Shown in pieces: positions 1 through 10,547 of a DNA stretch of 64,000 bases (within the stretch, counting starts at the first letter, position 1; each line of letters starts with the position of its first letter). The position numbers were made by a program, and so were the translations under genes. The stretch lies in NCBI GenBank assembly GCA_026120185.1, contig JANUWF010001192.1:1-64000 (forward strand). Direction: 5' to 3'. The notes under the pieces are model-generated. The model ran no database searches. It had not been told where the DNA came from and was given only the letters and a program-made list of their open reading frames with translations. Source of the DNA: Voacanga thouarsii (lineage: Eukaryota > Streptophyta > Magnoliopsida > Gentianales > Apocynaceae).

Positions 1-2663
1 TGTAAAATCTTTTTAGCACTTTTGCTTGTATATGTTGATTGATGAATAAATGTTCCACTCTCCGGATGTTCAATTTGTAAACCAAGGCAAAATTTGGTTT
101 TACCAAAATCCTTGATTTCAAATTCTCTTTTTAAATAATCAATTGTTTCTTGGAGCTCTTCAAGAGTTCTAATAAGATTAATATCATCAACATATATAGC
201 TAATATCACAAATTTAGAACCAGATATTTTAATAAAAACACATGGACATACCTGGTCATTTTTAAAGCCCGCTTTTAATAAATATTCACTAAGACGTGTG
301 AACCACATGCGCCCAGATTGCTTTAGGCCATATAATGATTTCTGTAACTTGATAGAGTAATTTTCACGAGGATAATGTTTATATGCTTCAGGCATATGAA
401 ATCCTTCGGGGATTTTCATGTAAACATCATTTTCTAAATTTTCATACAAGTAAGCAGTGACAACATCTAATAGACGCATATCTATCTTTTCATGTACTGC
501 CAAACTGATAAGATATCGAAGTGTAATAGCATCAACAACAGGAGAATAAGTTTCATCATAATCAATACCTGGTCTTTGTGAAAAAACTTGGGCTACTAAT
601 CTCGCTTTATATCGAACGATTTCACTCTTTTCATTGCACTTTCGCACAAATATCCATTTGTAGCCAACAAGTTTTACACCTTCTAGTGTTCGGACTGCAG
701 GTCTGAAGACTTCACGTTTTGTCAGTGCATTTAACTTCGATTGAATCGCATCTTTCCATTGCAGCCAATATTTTCTATGCCGACATTCATCAACTGATAT
801 TGGTTCAGGATCATCATTATCATGTGTAACATCAAGAGATATATTGTATGCAAATATATTATCAATAACAGTTTCTATCCGATTCCAACTTCTACCGGAA
901 GTGGTATAATTGATAGAAATTTCAGTGTTATTTTCATCAACTTCTGGTTCTTTGTCATCAGTTCTCTCTTGGTCTTTATCATTCTTTTCTTCAATATGAT
1001 CTTCTGGATCATTTAATCCTCTTTTCTTTCGAGGATTTTTTTCTTTAGAACCAAGAGGTCGGCCACGCTTCTGGCGTGTTTTTGACTCAGCAGCTATAAG
1101 TATAATATTTTGTTCTGCTGGAACTTCAATTCGAATAAAAGTATTTATAACTGGAATATGCGATTTTGTAACTCTTCTGGAGTCAACAAAAGCGTCTGGC
1201 ATTTGATTTGCAATACTTTGCAAATGAATTATCTTTTGAACTTCAAGTTCACATGCGCTTGTGAGCGGATCAAGATAATTTAATGATATTGTCCAAGCAA
1301 GATTCTTTTTATACTGTTTTGGTTCTCCCCCTAATTTAGGGAATAATGATTCATCAAAATGACAATCAGCAAATCTTGTTGTGAATACATCTCCTGTCAG
1401 GGGTTCGACATACCTGATAATAGATGAAGAATCATATCCAACGTATATCCCCTTTCTTCTTTGAGAACCCATCTTTATACGTTGGTTTGGTACAATTGGA
1501 ACATATACAGTACACCCAAAAATTCTTAAATGAACAATATTTGGTTCGGACCCAAAAGTCAATTGTAAAGGAAAGAATTTATGATAACTAGCTGGTCTTA
1601 TGCGTACAAGTGTTGCAGCATGTAAAATATCATGTCCCCAGGCAGATGTTGGGAGATTTGTTTTCATTAATAATGGTCTAACAATTAATTGTAATCGTTT
1701 AATCAAAGATTCAGCAAGACCATTTTGTGTGTGAACATGAGCTACAGGATGTTCAACATTAATCCCAATTGACATGCAATATGCATCAAAAGCATGTGAT
1801 AAAAATTCACCAACATTATCCAAACGGATATTTTTAATATGATGGTCAGGAAATTGTGCTCGTAATTTAATTATTTGAGCAAGTAATCTCGCAAACGCCA
1901 GGTTGCGAGTAGATAATAAACATACATGTGACCATCAGGATGATGCATCAATTAAGACCATAAAATATTTGAACGGTCCACATGGTGGATCAATAGGTCC
2001 ACAAATATCTCCGTGAATCCGTTCGAGAAATGTAGGACTTTCAACTCCTACTTTTACTGGTGATGGCTTAACAATTAATTTTCCTAGGGAACATGCAGTA
2101 CATGCGAATTTTTCTGATGTTAATATCCTTTTATTTTTTAAAGGATGACCATATGTATTCTCAATGATTCTTCTCATCATGGTAGATCCCGGATGACCCA
2201 ACCGGTCATGCTAAATACTAAAAGTAATAGGATCAGTAAACTTCTGGTTTACTAGATGATGAATTTCAATTGTACGTATTTTTACAAAATATAGGCCAGT
2301 AGAAAAAGACGACAGTTTTTCTAATACAGATTTCTTACCCAAATGTATTTGAGTAATATAAAGATATTCAATCCCATTTTCCTCATTTGTTTCAACATGA
2401 TACCCATTTCTGCGGATATCTTTAAAACTCAATAAATTTCTTCTGAATTTTAAGGAAAATAGTGCCTTATCAATAATAATTGTTGTTCCTTTAGGCAACA
2501 ATATACTAGCTCTTCCGGAGCCCTCAATCACATTTGCACTACCATTTATCGTATAAATATTTTATTTCTCCCATTTTGAGATCAGAAAAATATTTCTCAT
2601 TTTTTAGTATGGTGTGTGTAGTTCCACTATCAATAATGCATACATCATCATTAACAACAGCCA
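1..2663 (-). pseudogene. Copia-I pol: protease, integrase, reverse transcriptase
   Basis: Pol region of Copia-I. Protease motif DSGTTHT lies near 2630. The pre-integrase zinc region (LGHPGST, then CTAC) lies at about 2205-2090. The integrase core shows HGDICGP near 2015, RLDNVGEF near 1820 and the following acidic residue near 1717. A basic linker (RPLGSK, then a KKRG run) follows at about 1070-1020. RT shows YKARLVAQ near 615 and the catalytic YVDD at about 185-196. At 1935 a CGA arginine codon of the integrase (seen as CGA in the other copies) has become a TGA stop, and another stop lies near 2211. The copy is therefore not competent for autonomous movement as written. Confidence 0.9.
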
Positions 2664-2784
2664 TCTGAACACAAATATATATATGCAAACGTAAATATTA
2701 TTAGAATAGAATGAAAATGAAAATACAAAAATATCAGGGTGAGGCTTTAGTTCTTCTGGACACTGCCATCACCAATTAAATGGT

Positions 2785-3824
2785 CTATCCTACCGTCCGG
2801 GTGTTCAAAAAATCCGATACATCCATATGGGTAATATTGATATTAAGATCTTCGAGATCAATATCATCATCATCGGCATCATTTATTGGATGTTGAAAAA
2901 AATTTGCTTCTACATTTTTATTTTTCAATGAAGCTTGATATAATTCAACTAAATGCTTAGCCGTACGACAGTTTCGTGACCAATGACCTTTCATGCCACA
3001 TCTATAACATATATCCTCATGTTTTTCTTCAATTTCTTTTTCTTTTCCCTTATGATCTTTTTTGTTCCACTTCAGGTGGCCAGTATTTCTCACAGTTTGA
3101 TTATGATTGTGATAAGGGAAATATCAAGCGTGTCTACGACCATAACCACGACCACGGCCACGGCCATGGCCACGACCACGACTATAACGATGGCTTCTGC
3201 TAGAGCCAACAGACATTCACTTCGGGAGTCGTTGTTGAGCCGATTGATCCAGCTTCATGATTTCTCAATAATAACTCATTATTCTTCTCTCGCAATGAGG
3301 AGGGCAGTAATTAAATTTGTAAATTTTGTATACCCATTTTCTCGATATTGTTGCTGCAGGATAATATTCGAGGCATGAAAGGTGGAGAATGTCTTCTCCA
3401 ACATATCTTCATCAGTCACTTTTTCTCCACATAATTTTAATCGAGATGTAATTTTATACATTGCGGAGCTATATTCATTCACGGTTTTAAAATCTTGCAA
3501 CCTCAGGTGCAACCATTCATACCGTGCAGTGGGTAGTACGACCATCTTCAGGTGGTCAAATCTATCTTTTAAATTTACCCACAGGACATATGAATCTTTT
3601 TCGGTAAGATATTCCATTTTCAAATTTTTATCGAGATGACGACGAATAAAAATCAAAACTTTAGTCTTGTGTTGTGCAGATGCACTATTATTTGCTTGAA
3701 TAGTTTCACTAAGGCCTTCAGCATTTAGATGCATTTCTGCATCGAGAACCCATGACATATAATTTTTTCCAGAAATATCAAGGGCTACAAATTCGAATTT
3801 AGCGAGATTAGCCATAGAGATCAA
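2785..3824 (-). pseudogene. Copia-I gag (UBN2-type) with CCHC zinc knuckle
   Basis: Capsid gene of Copia-I. The longest frame starts at 3824 (MISMANLAKFEF), though the second Met at 3815 may be the true start. The N-terminal part (GKNYMSWVLDAEMHL) is the gag-polypeptide of copia type (UBN2/DUF4219 family). After an Arg/Gly/His-rich stretch, the zinc knuckle CYRCGMKGHWSRNC (CX2CX4HX4C) lies near 3000, read in a different frame. The gene is therefore interrupted by frameshifts between about 3290 and 3095. It would form virus-like particles in the cytoplasm if intact. Confidence 0.85.
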
Positions 3825-3914
3825 TAAAAGCGTACTTGTCTTCTGACTTTAATAACGGCAGAGACTCGTGCTGTCTTCTGGCTTTAATAACGGCAAAGAC
3901 TCGTGCTGATAACA

Positions 3915-4272
3915 TGTTATAAAATTTGGGTAGTGTTAGAATAAAACCTTCACACTATACACTAATAAAATTCTAACTATTCTTTACACAAGAATTTCTC
4001 TCTCTTTCTTTTCTCTCACAATTTTCTCTAATCTTTCTTTCACTAATCTTTCTTTCACAAAATAATGGTGTATTACAAGCTTAGAGAATAGCTCTATTTA
4101 TAGAGCTCTAATTAGTGGAATACATCATGGCATACATCATTTTCCACTAATCTCAATTAGTGGTGTCTCCACTAAATGGTAGACATCCATAAAAATCTTC
4201 TATAATAATTCACATAAATTCATAATTAGTGGAGCTTCCACTAATTAATGGAGATTTCAATAATTCATAACA
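3915..4272 (-). repeat. 5' LTR of Copia-I (358 bp)
   Basis: On the minus strand it begins TGTTATGAATTATTG and ends in ATAACA, the same boundaries as the other LTRs of this family in the window. It contains the palindromic TATA region (AGCTCTATAAATAGAGCT on the minus strand). The primer-binding site lies immediately to its left. It differs from the 5.8-20.9 kb LTRs by many substitutions, so this is an older insertion. Confidence 0.92.
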
Positions 4273-4277
4273 AAATT

Positions 4278-5209
4278 ATTTAAATTGAATTTATTGTGAC
4301 TATTAAATTCAGACTTTTTATGTTTTGCTAAAACAAAAAAAAGATAGTCTACAAAATTTATATTTCATCATATTATAAGACAAACATTTCTTAACTTTGA
4401 ACAAATTTTAGAGATGTTACACCCATATTCATCTAAATTTTCTACAAAAAAAAAGGAAAAAAGAAAAAATCACCAAGAAATGCTAATCTTACTGTGGAAC
4501 GCCATCTGAAATATGTTAAAGAAGAGGAAAATAGTGTAAAAAGAGATGCAAAAATTTTTTTTTATAATAACTTTATTCCTTTTCATTTTTTTTTCATTTT
4601 TGTAAGTAGAGGATATGCCCTCATAGGTATTAGGTCTCCCAGTAATCTGCTAATGATTCTGATACCTCAAGGGGCCAAAAGAAGATCAAAGATGTCGCAG
4701 GCTGTATTCCATGAACCATGGTATTTGTTGGGATAGAGCAAATAGCATCGCCACTATGTATTGCATAGGCAGCAGATGCTTTTGTAGGCATGCACGGAAT
4801 AGTTATTAGATTCGCTATTTTTACCGTCGAATCACAAATCGATTCGGACGTACTAATTCGTAGTTCTGAAACGCTTGGATTCTTTCGATTCGCGTTTCCG
4901 TTTGGTGCCATAAGCGAATCGAGAAACCAAAGAGCTAACTAAGGTGAGAGGAAGGGAACAAAGCAGGGAGATTTCGGCGGTGGAACTGAATAAGAGTAAG
5001 AGAGTTTGGCAGTGATGGAGATGGACAAGATGATAGGGATGGAACTTGTTGCAGCAACCAGGAAGGAACAAATTGTTTAATTTATAAAATTATCAACATA
5101 TCCTTCCTTTTTGTCAAATTTTTGTTTAGTCCAATTTTATTAACTTTCTATTCCTCCGACAACATAAGTATCAAATTGAGATTTCCTTTAAAATTATATG
5201 TAATTAATT
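4278..5209. other. Host intergenic segment, no clear gene
   Basis: No convincing gene. The part at about 4615-4800 has diverged relatives elsewhere in the window: 4615-4670 resembles 54965-55035, and 4690-4800 resembles 59355-59465. It therefore belongs to the duplicated flanks of the receptor-kinase genes. A 93-codon minus-strand frame (4630-4911) lies here but has no recognisable domain. The rest is AT-rich. Confidence 0.5.
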
Positions 5210-5722
5210 GCTACCCTTATAAAATTATAGACTCTCCTCCCTTTGCATATATTTAAAAAAAATCTTTAAGGACAAATAAATATTAATTTTTTATTGTATT
5301 AAAAAAGATACTTTACTTATATTTTACATTAAAAAACTTTTTCATATTCTTATGTATAATATTTCATATTATGATTTTATATCATAACATATCGAATGAA
5401 TCTAAAATCTTAGTAAATTCAATTTTTTTAAATTAAAAAATTACGTATTCGTACTCATATCGTATATTAAAACCTACTATGTTTCTAATAATTATTGAAA
5501 CAATGAAAGAGTTCACACTATAAATTAAAACGAAATAGAGAAGATGTTCCAATTTCAGCCAGCAATCAACCCCTCTTTCCTCTCTACTTGTTATGACATG
5601 ATGCTACGGATGAATCATGGAAAGCCTTTGTAGGTGCAGCCGGCAGGAGAATCCAAATGCAAATGCCCCCACAGATTGGATGACAACCCTAGCCATTATT
5701 CTCAATCATGTTATCAGCAATT
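5210..5722. repeat. Host tandem duplication, unit 1 (513 bp)
   Basis: The stretch from TTGCTACCCTTATAAAATTA at about 5208 recurs from about 5721, giving a period of 513 bp. The unit ends in a relic (about 5555-5690) of the 3' end of an LRK10L kinase gene: its sequence parallels 50085-50185 around the stop codon of the intact gene. The second unit is interrupted by the 15-kb copia insertion and resumes at 20879. Confidence 0.85.
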
Positions 5723-5804
5723 GCTACTCCTATAAAATTATAAACTCTCATCACTTTGCATATATTTTTTATTAAAAAAAAATCTTTAAGGACAAATGAA
5801 TATC
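5723..5804. repeat. Host tandem duplication, unit 2, left piece
   Basis: First 82 bp of the second tandem unit, ending in ATATC, the target duplication of the composite copia insertion. The empty site can be read from unit 1, where the same sequence continues without interruption. Confidence 0.85.
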
Positions 5805-6171
5805 TGTTATAAAATTAGGGTAGTGTTAGAATAAAATCTACACACTACACACTAAGAAAATTCTAACTATTCTTTGCACAAGAATTTCTCTTCAAACTTC
5901 TCTCTTTCTTTTTCTCACAATTCTTTCTCTAATCTTTCTTTCACTAATCTTTCTTTCACAAAATGATGGTGTATTACAAGCTTAGAGAATAGCTCTATTT
6001 ATAGAGCTCTAATTAGTGAAATACATCATGGCATACATCATCTTCAACTAATCTCAATTAATGGTGTCTCCACTAAATGGTGGACATCCATAAAAATCTT
6101 CTAATAATTCACATAAATCCATAATTAGTGGAGCCTCCACTAATTAATGGAGATTCCAATAATTCATAACA
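5805..6171 (-). repeat. Left (3') LTR of composite element (367 bp)
   Basis: Reads TGTTATAAAATTAGGG on the plus strand and ends in CATAACA. It is the same length as the LTRs at 9797 and 10165. By eye the three differ by about one base, so all are recent. A polypurine tract (CCAAGGGGAGTG on the minus strand) sits directly to the right. Confidence 0.93.
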
Positions 6172-6778
6172 CTCCCCTTGGATGTCCATCCATACATAAA
6201 GAATATGCCTCGTTAAAACCTTACTAGATAAAAACCCAGTGGGAAAAAAAATCTAGTGAAGGAAAAAGAGTACACTATTCTATATGCATGTTTATTACTC
6301 CCCCTGATGAGATGATTCCTTTAAATCTTTAAACCGACGCATACCGATTTTATATCTCAACTTTTCAAATGTTGCCGTCGGTAAAGTCTTCGTGAAAATA
6401 TCTGCGAGGTTGTCACATGACCGAATTTGTAGCACATCAATTTCACATTTCTTCTGGAGTTCATGAGTAAAGAAGAATTTTGGTGAAATATGTTTTGTCT
6501 GATCTCCTTTAATATATCCTCCTCGTAATTGATCTATGCAAGCTGCATTGTCTTCATAAAGAGGAGTTGGAATACATTTGATTAATGATAATCCACAACT
6601 TTCTCGGATATAATGAATCATGGATCTTAGCCATACACATTCTCGACTTGCTTCATGAATGGCTATAATTTCAGCATGATTTGAAGAAGTAGCTGCTATA
6701 GATTGTTTCGTAGAACGCCATGATATAGCAGTATTTCCACATGTAAATAGATAGCCCGTTTGAGAACGTGCTTTAAGA
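6172..6778 (-). pseudogene. Copia RNase H 3' fragment
   Basis: 3' end of a copia pol gene: the C-terminal RNase H domain with ISWRSTKQSIAATSSNHAE, the acidic YEDNAAC motif and the tail FTKTLPTATFEKLRYKIGM. It breaks off at 6778, where RKD sequence begins. The same segment, from 10 bp inside the LTR to this point, recurs at 12203-12815, flanking the permuted insertion as a direct repeat of about 615 bp. Confidence 0.85.
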
Positions 6779-6828
6779 GGAACAGTATCAAAAGCAGTCT
6801 CTTGTAGGAGCAGATCAACTTGGTCCAA
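6295..6828 (-). CDS. Chimeric ORF: RKD exon 2 fused to copia RNase H
   Basis: Open frame of 177 codons. Residues 1-18 (MDQVDLLLQETAFDTVPL) are RKD exon-2 sequence, matching DFQFELLIQQISFDTVPL in the RKD gene at 46.3 kb. From residue 19 (KARSQTGYLF) it is copia RNase H. The join at 6778/6779 keeps both native frames. Upstream on the same strand lie the RKD splice acceptor (6851-6852), exon 1 and the RKD promoter, so a spliced chimeric transcript is conceivable. Whether it is expressed cannot be seen. It is most simply a by-product of the rearrangement. Confidence 0.6.
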   Translation of the reverse strand: MDQVDLLLQETAFDTVPLKARSQTGYLFTCGNTAISWRSTKQSIAATSSNHAEIIAIHEASRECVWLRSMIHYIRESCGLSLIKCIPTPLYEDNAACIDQLRGGYIKGDQTKHISPKFFFTHELQKKCEIDVLQIRSCDNLADIFTKTLPTATFEKLRYKIGMRRFKDLKESSHQGE

Positions 6829-7278
6829 AGCAGTATGTTCAAAACTTCCACTGATTTACATAAAAAAACAAACCAAAAGAGAGTTTAATTTCATTATCAA
6901 GCACACTAAAAACAAATGGAAGCCATCAAAGGTATCTCACCCGAAATTAGGAGGAAGTGGTTGGTTTGGAAAGGAAAACATATCAAAATCTTCTCGCGTT
7001 CGAATTAGACGAAGCGGTTGGTTTGAAAAGGAAAACATATCAAAATCTTCCGCGTTCGAATTAGGCGAAGCGGTTGGTTTGGAAAGGAAAACATATCAAA
7101 ATCTTCTGTGTTCGAATTAGGCAGAAGCGGTTGGTTTGGAAATGAAAATACATCAACATCTGCTGCAGAAACTAAGTTAAAATTTGACCATGTCTCAAAT
7201 GAATTACGAGTCTCCATATCTGCTTTGTGATTTTTGTTTTTGATGTTTACTAATGACTGATAACTGATATATATATCG

Positions 7279-7316
<38 letters not shown>

Positions 7317-7496
7317 TTATGAGGAAGAAGAAGAGGTAGATGGTAGGTAGAGGGTCTGGAGGAGAAGAAAAGACAAGAGAGGAAGAGGAAAAGTTCAGTA
7401 CGGGAAGAGTGAAAAAAAAAAAAAGGAGATATTTTTCTTGGCATTTCCTACTTGTCATCATTGTCTTATATTTCTTTTCTTATTCTCTTGTGAAAT
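6779..7496 (-). pseudogene. RKD-a promoter, exon 1 and start of exon 2 (captured)
   Basis: 5' half of a captured RWP-RK (RKD-type) gene. Exon 1 runs 7217-6941 (METRNSFETWSNFNLVSAAD) and ends at a good donor (G|GTGAGATACC). The intron runs 6940-6851 and exon 2 starts at 6850. Upstream are a (TA)n tract and a CT/GA-rich leader (7266-7440) shared with the other copies. The gene is antisense to the surrounding pol sequence, which begins at about 7497. Acidic/aromatic FSFPNQPL repeats fill exon 1. The gene is broken at 6779. Confidence 0.75.
6952..7160 (-). repeat. Exonic minisatellite, about 57-bp unit, about 4 copies
   Basis: Tandem units each encoding a version of EDFDMFSFPNQPLPPNSNT in RKD-a exon 1. 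The same array occurs at 18443-18655 in the other copy. The units differ mainly at CAG and CTG positions. Repeated acidic/aromatic patches are typical of activation domains, but that role is inferred. Confidence 0.75.
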
Positions 7497-9690
7497 CATT
7501 ATTCCCTAAATTAGGGGGAATAAAAACAAGTACAAGAAAGATCGTGATTGGACAACATCATTAAATTATCTTGATCCACATACAAGCGCGTGTGAACTTG
7601 AAGTTCAAAAGATAATTCATTTGTAAAGCATTGCAAATCAAATGCCGTACACTTTTGTTGACTCTAGAAGAGTAACAAAATCGCATATGCCGCTTATAAA
7701 TGCTCCTATTCTAATTGAAGTTCCAACAGAACAAAAGATTTTACATATAGTCGCTGAGCCAAAAGCACGCCGTAAGCGTGGCCGACCTCTTGGTTCTAAA
7801 GATAAAAATCCTCGAAAGAAAAGAGGATTAAATGATCCGAAGATCATATTGAAGAAAAGAATGATAAAGACCAAGAGAGAACCGATGACAAAGAACCGTA
7901 AGTTGATGAAAGTAACACCGAAATTTCTATCAATTATACCACTTCCGTAGAAGTTGGAATCGGATAGAAACTCGTTATTGATAATATATTTGCATACAAT
8001 ATATCTCTTGATGTTACACAGATAATGATGATCCCGAACCAATATCGCTTGATGAATGTCGGCATAGAAAAGATTGGCTGCAATGGAAAGATGCGATTCA
8101 ATCGGAGTTAAATGCACCGGCAAAACGTGAAGTCTTCGGACTCGCAGTCCGAACACCGTAAGGTATAAAACCCGTTGGCTACAAATGGATATTTGTGCGA
8201 AAGCGCAATGAAAAGAGTGAAATCGTTCGATATAAAGCGCGATTAGTAGCCCAAGGTTTTTCACAAAGACCAGGTATTGATTATGATGAAACTTATTCTC
8301 CCGTTGTTGATGCTATTACACTCCGATATCTTATCGCTTAGCAAGACATGAAAAGATAGATATGCGCCTATTAGATGTTGTCACCGCTACTTGTATGGAA
8401 ATTTAGAAAATGATGTTTACATGAAAATCCCCGAAGGATTTCATATGCCCGAAGCATATAAACATTATCCTCGTGAAAATTACTCCATCAAGTTGCGTAA
8501 ATCATTATATGGCCTCGAAGCAACTGGGCGCATGTGGTTTACACGTCTTAGTGAATATTTATTGAAAGCGGGATTTAAAAATGACCAGGTATGTCCATGC
8601 GTTTTTATTAAGAAATCTGGTTCTAAATTTGTGATATTAGCTATATATGTTGATGATATTAATCTTATTGGAACTCCCGAAGAGCTCCAAGAAACAATTG
8701 ATTATTTAAAAAGAGAATTCGAAATCAAGGATTTTGGTAAAACCAAATTTTGCCTTGGTTTACAAATTGAACATTTGGAGAGTGGAACATTTATTCATCA
8801 ATCAACATATACAAAGAAAAGTGCTAAAAAGATTTTACATGGACAAAGCACATCCATTGAGTATTCCAATGATCGTGCGATCATTAAATGTGGATAAAGA
8901 TCCTTTCCGACCTCAAGAAAATGATGAAGAACTCCTTGGTCCTCGAAGTACCATATCTCAAGTGCAATTGGTGCATTGATGTATCTTGCTAATAACACAC
9001 GACCCGATATTGCTTTTGTCGTCAATTTATTAGCAAGATTTAGTTCTTCACCAACACGACGACATTGGAATGGAATTAAACAAGTCCTTCGATATCTCCA
9101 AGGTACAATTGATCTCGGATTATTTTATTCAAATAAAACCAATCCAACATTGATAGGTTATGCAGATGTCGGTTATTTATCTCGATCCACATAAAGCACG
9201 TTCTCAAACGGGCTATCTATTTACATGTGGAAATACTGCTATATCATGGCGTTCTACGAAACAATCTATAGCAGCTACTTCTTCAAATCATGCTAAAATT
9301 ATAGCCATTCATGAAGCAAGTCGAGAATGTGTATGGCTAAGATCCATGATTCATTATATCCGAGAAAGTTGTGGATTATCATCAATCAAAGGTATTCCAA
9401 CTCCTCTTTATGAAGACAATGCAGCTTGCATAGCTCAATTACGAGGAGGATATATTAAAGGAGATCGGACAAAACATATTTCACCAAAATTCTTCTTTAC
9501 TCATGAACTCCAGAAGAAATGTGAAATTGATGTGCTACAAATTCGGTCATGTGACAACCTCGCAGATATTTTCACGAAGACTTTACCGACGGCAACATTT
9601 GAAAAGTTGAGATATAAAATCGGTATGCGTCGGTTTAAAGATTTAAAGGAATCATCTCATCAGGGGGGAGTAATAAACATACATATAGAA
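7497..9690 (+). pseudogene. RKD-copia pol' (integrase C-terminus, RT, RNase H)
   Basis: Plus-strand pol remnant beginning in the integrase C-terminal region (SLFPKL). It continues through the basic linker (RPLGSKDKNPRKKRG), RT with YKARLVAQGFSQRPGIDYDETY near 8230-8290 and YVDD at about 8648-8659, and RNase H (NTAISWRSTKQSI to FTKTLPTATFEKL) at about 9190-9660. Gag C-terminus, protease and the integrase catalytic core are absent, replaced by the RKD gene, so the element is non-autonomous. Several 1-2 bp indels break the frame, many of them at CTG/CAG. Confidence 0.85.
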
Positions 9691-9783
9691 TAGTGTACTC
9701 TTTTTCCTTCACTAGATTTTTTTCCCACTGGGTTTTTATCTAGTAAGGTTTTAACGAGGCATATTCTTTATGTATGGATGGAC

Positions 9784-9796
9784 ATCCAAGGGGGAG
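9784..9796 (+). promoter_or_regulatory. Polypurine tract
   Basis: Purine-rich stretch ending in AAGGGGGAGTG immediately before the LTR; it primes plus-strand DNA synthesis. The same tract precedes the other 3' LTRs of the family (as CTCCCCCTTGG on the plus strand in minus copies). Confidence 0.85.
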
Positions 9797-10163
9797 TGTT
9801 ATGAATTATTGGAATCTCCATTAATTAGTGGAGGCTCCACTAATTATGGATTTATGTGAATTATTAGAAGATTTTTATGGATGTCCACCATTTAGTGGAG
9901 ACACCATTAATTGAGATTAGTTGAAGATGATGTATGCCATGATGTATTTCACTAATTAGAGCTCTATAAATAGAGCTATTCTCTAAGCTTGTAATACACC
10001 ATCATTTTGTGAAAGAAAGATTAGTGAAAGAAAGATTAGAGAAAGAATTGTGAGAGAAAGAAAGAGAGAAGTTTGAAGAGAAATTCTTGTGCAAAGAATA
10101 GTTAGAATTTTCTTAGTGTGTAGTGTGTAGATTTTATTCTAACACTACCCTAATTTTATAACA
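9797..10163 (+). repeat. LTR, first of the head-to-tail pair (367 bp)
   Basis: Begins TGTTATGAATTATTGG after the polypurine tract and ends TTTTATAACA. By eye it is identical to the next LTR. It is in the position of a 3' LTR. Confidence 0.95.
9965..9972 (+). promoter_or_regulatory. LTR TATA box in a palindrome
   Basis: TATAAATA centred in AGCTCTATAAATAGAGCT, an inverted repeat. The same site is at 10333-10340 and in every LTR of the family. It lies about 169 bp into the LTR and is the likely start-site element for the genomic RNA. Its symmetry would place a TATA-like sequence on both strands. Confidence 0.7.
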
Positions 10164-10164
10164 A

Positions 10165-10531
10165 TGTTATGAATTATTGGAATCTCCATTAATTAGTGGA
10201 GGCTCCACTAATTATGGATTTATGTGAATTATTAGAAGATTTTTATGGATGTCCACCATTTAGTGGAGACACCATTAATTGAGATTAGTTGAAGATGATG
10301 TATGCCATGATGTATTTCACTAATTAGAGCTCTATAAATAGAGCTATTCTCTAAGCTTGTAATACACCATCATTTTGTGAAAGAAAGATTAGTGAAAGAA
10401 AGATTAGAGAAAGAATTGTGAGAGAAAGAAAGAGAGAAGTTTGAAGAGAAATTCTTGTGCAAAGAATAGTTAGAATTTTCTTAGTGTGTAGTGTGTAGAT
10501 TTTATTCTAACACTACCCTAATTTTATAACA
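10165..10531 (+). repeat. LTR, second of the head-to-tail pair (367 bp)
   Basis: Separated from the previous LTR by one A (10164), with no 5-bp target duplication between them. It is followed directly by the primer-binding site, so it is in the position of a 5' LTR. The order PPT-LTR-A-LTR-PBS is a two-LTR junction. Confidence 0.95.
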
Positions 10532-10547
10532 CGTTATCAGCACGAGT
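10532..10547 (+). promoter_or_regulatory. Primer-binding site (tRNA-Ile anticodon-arm type)
   Basis: CGTTATCAGCACGAG directly abuts the LTR end. It is not the usual plant copia site TGGTATCAGAGC (tRNA-iMet 3' end). Its complement, CTCGTGCTGATAACG, matches the anticodon arm of eukaryotic tRNA-Ile (recalled as TCGTGCTAATAACG) except for a C opposite wobble position 34, which is inosine in that tRNA. The same site follows the LTRs at 20517 and 44272 and, with changes, 3915. Confidence 0.6.

Larger units (their letters stand above)
1..4272 (-). mobile_element. Copia-I: Ty1/copia element, 5' part
   Basis: Minus-strand Ty1/copia retrotransposon that runs off the left edge of the window. From right to left it shows the 5' LTR, a tRNA-like primer site, gag, protease, integrase and most of reverse transcriptase. 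The order PR-INT-RT is diagnostic for Ty1/copia. RNase H, the polypurine tract and the 3' LTR must lie outside the window. The base after the LTR begins AAATT, which would be the 5-bp target duplication, but the partner is not visible. This is the least damaged of the internal copies here and serves as the reference for the others. Confidence 0.95.

Noticed and set aside
2976..3378. Thr/Met- and His/Asp-rich frames opposite gag
   Set aside because: They come from the CGACCACGGCCACGG-type repeat that encodes the Arg/Gly-rich part of gag on the other strand.
4630..4911. 93-codon minus frame
   Set aside because: No domain, and the diverged copy near 59.4 kb does not keep the frame, so there is no sign of coding constraint.
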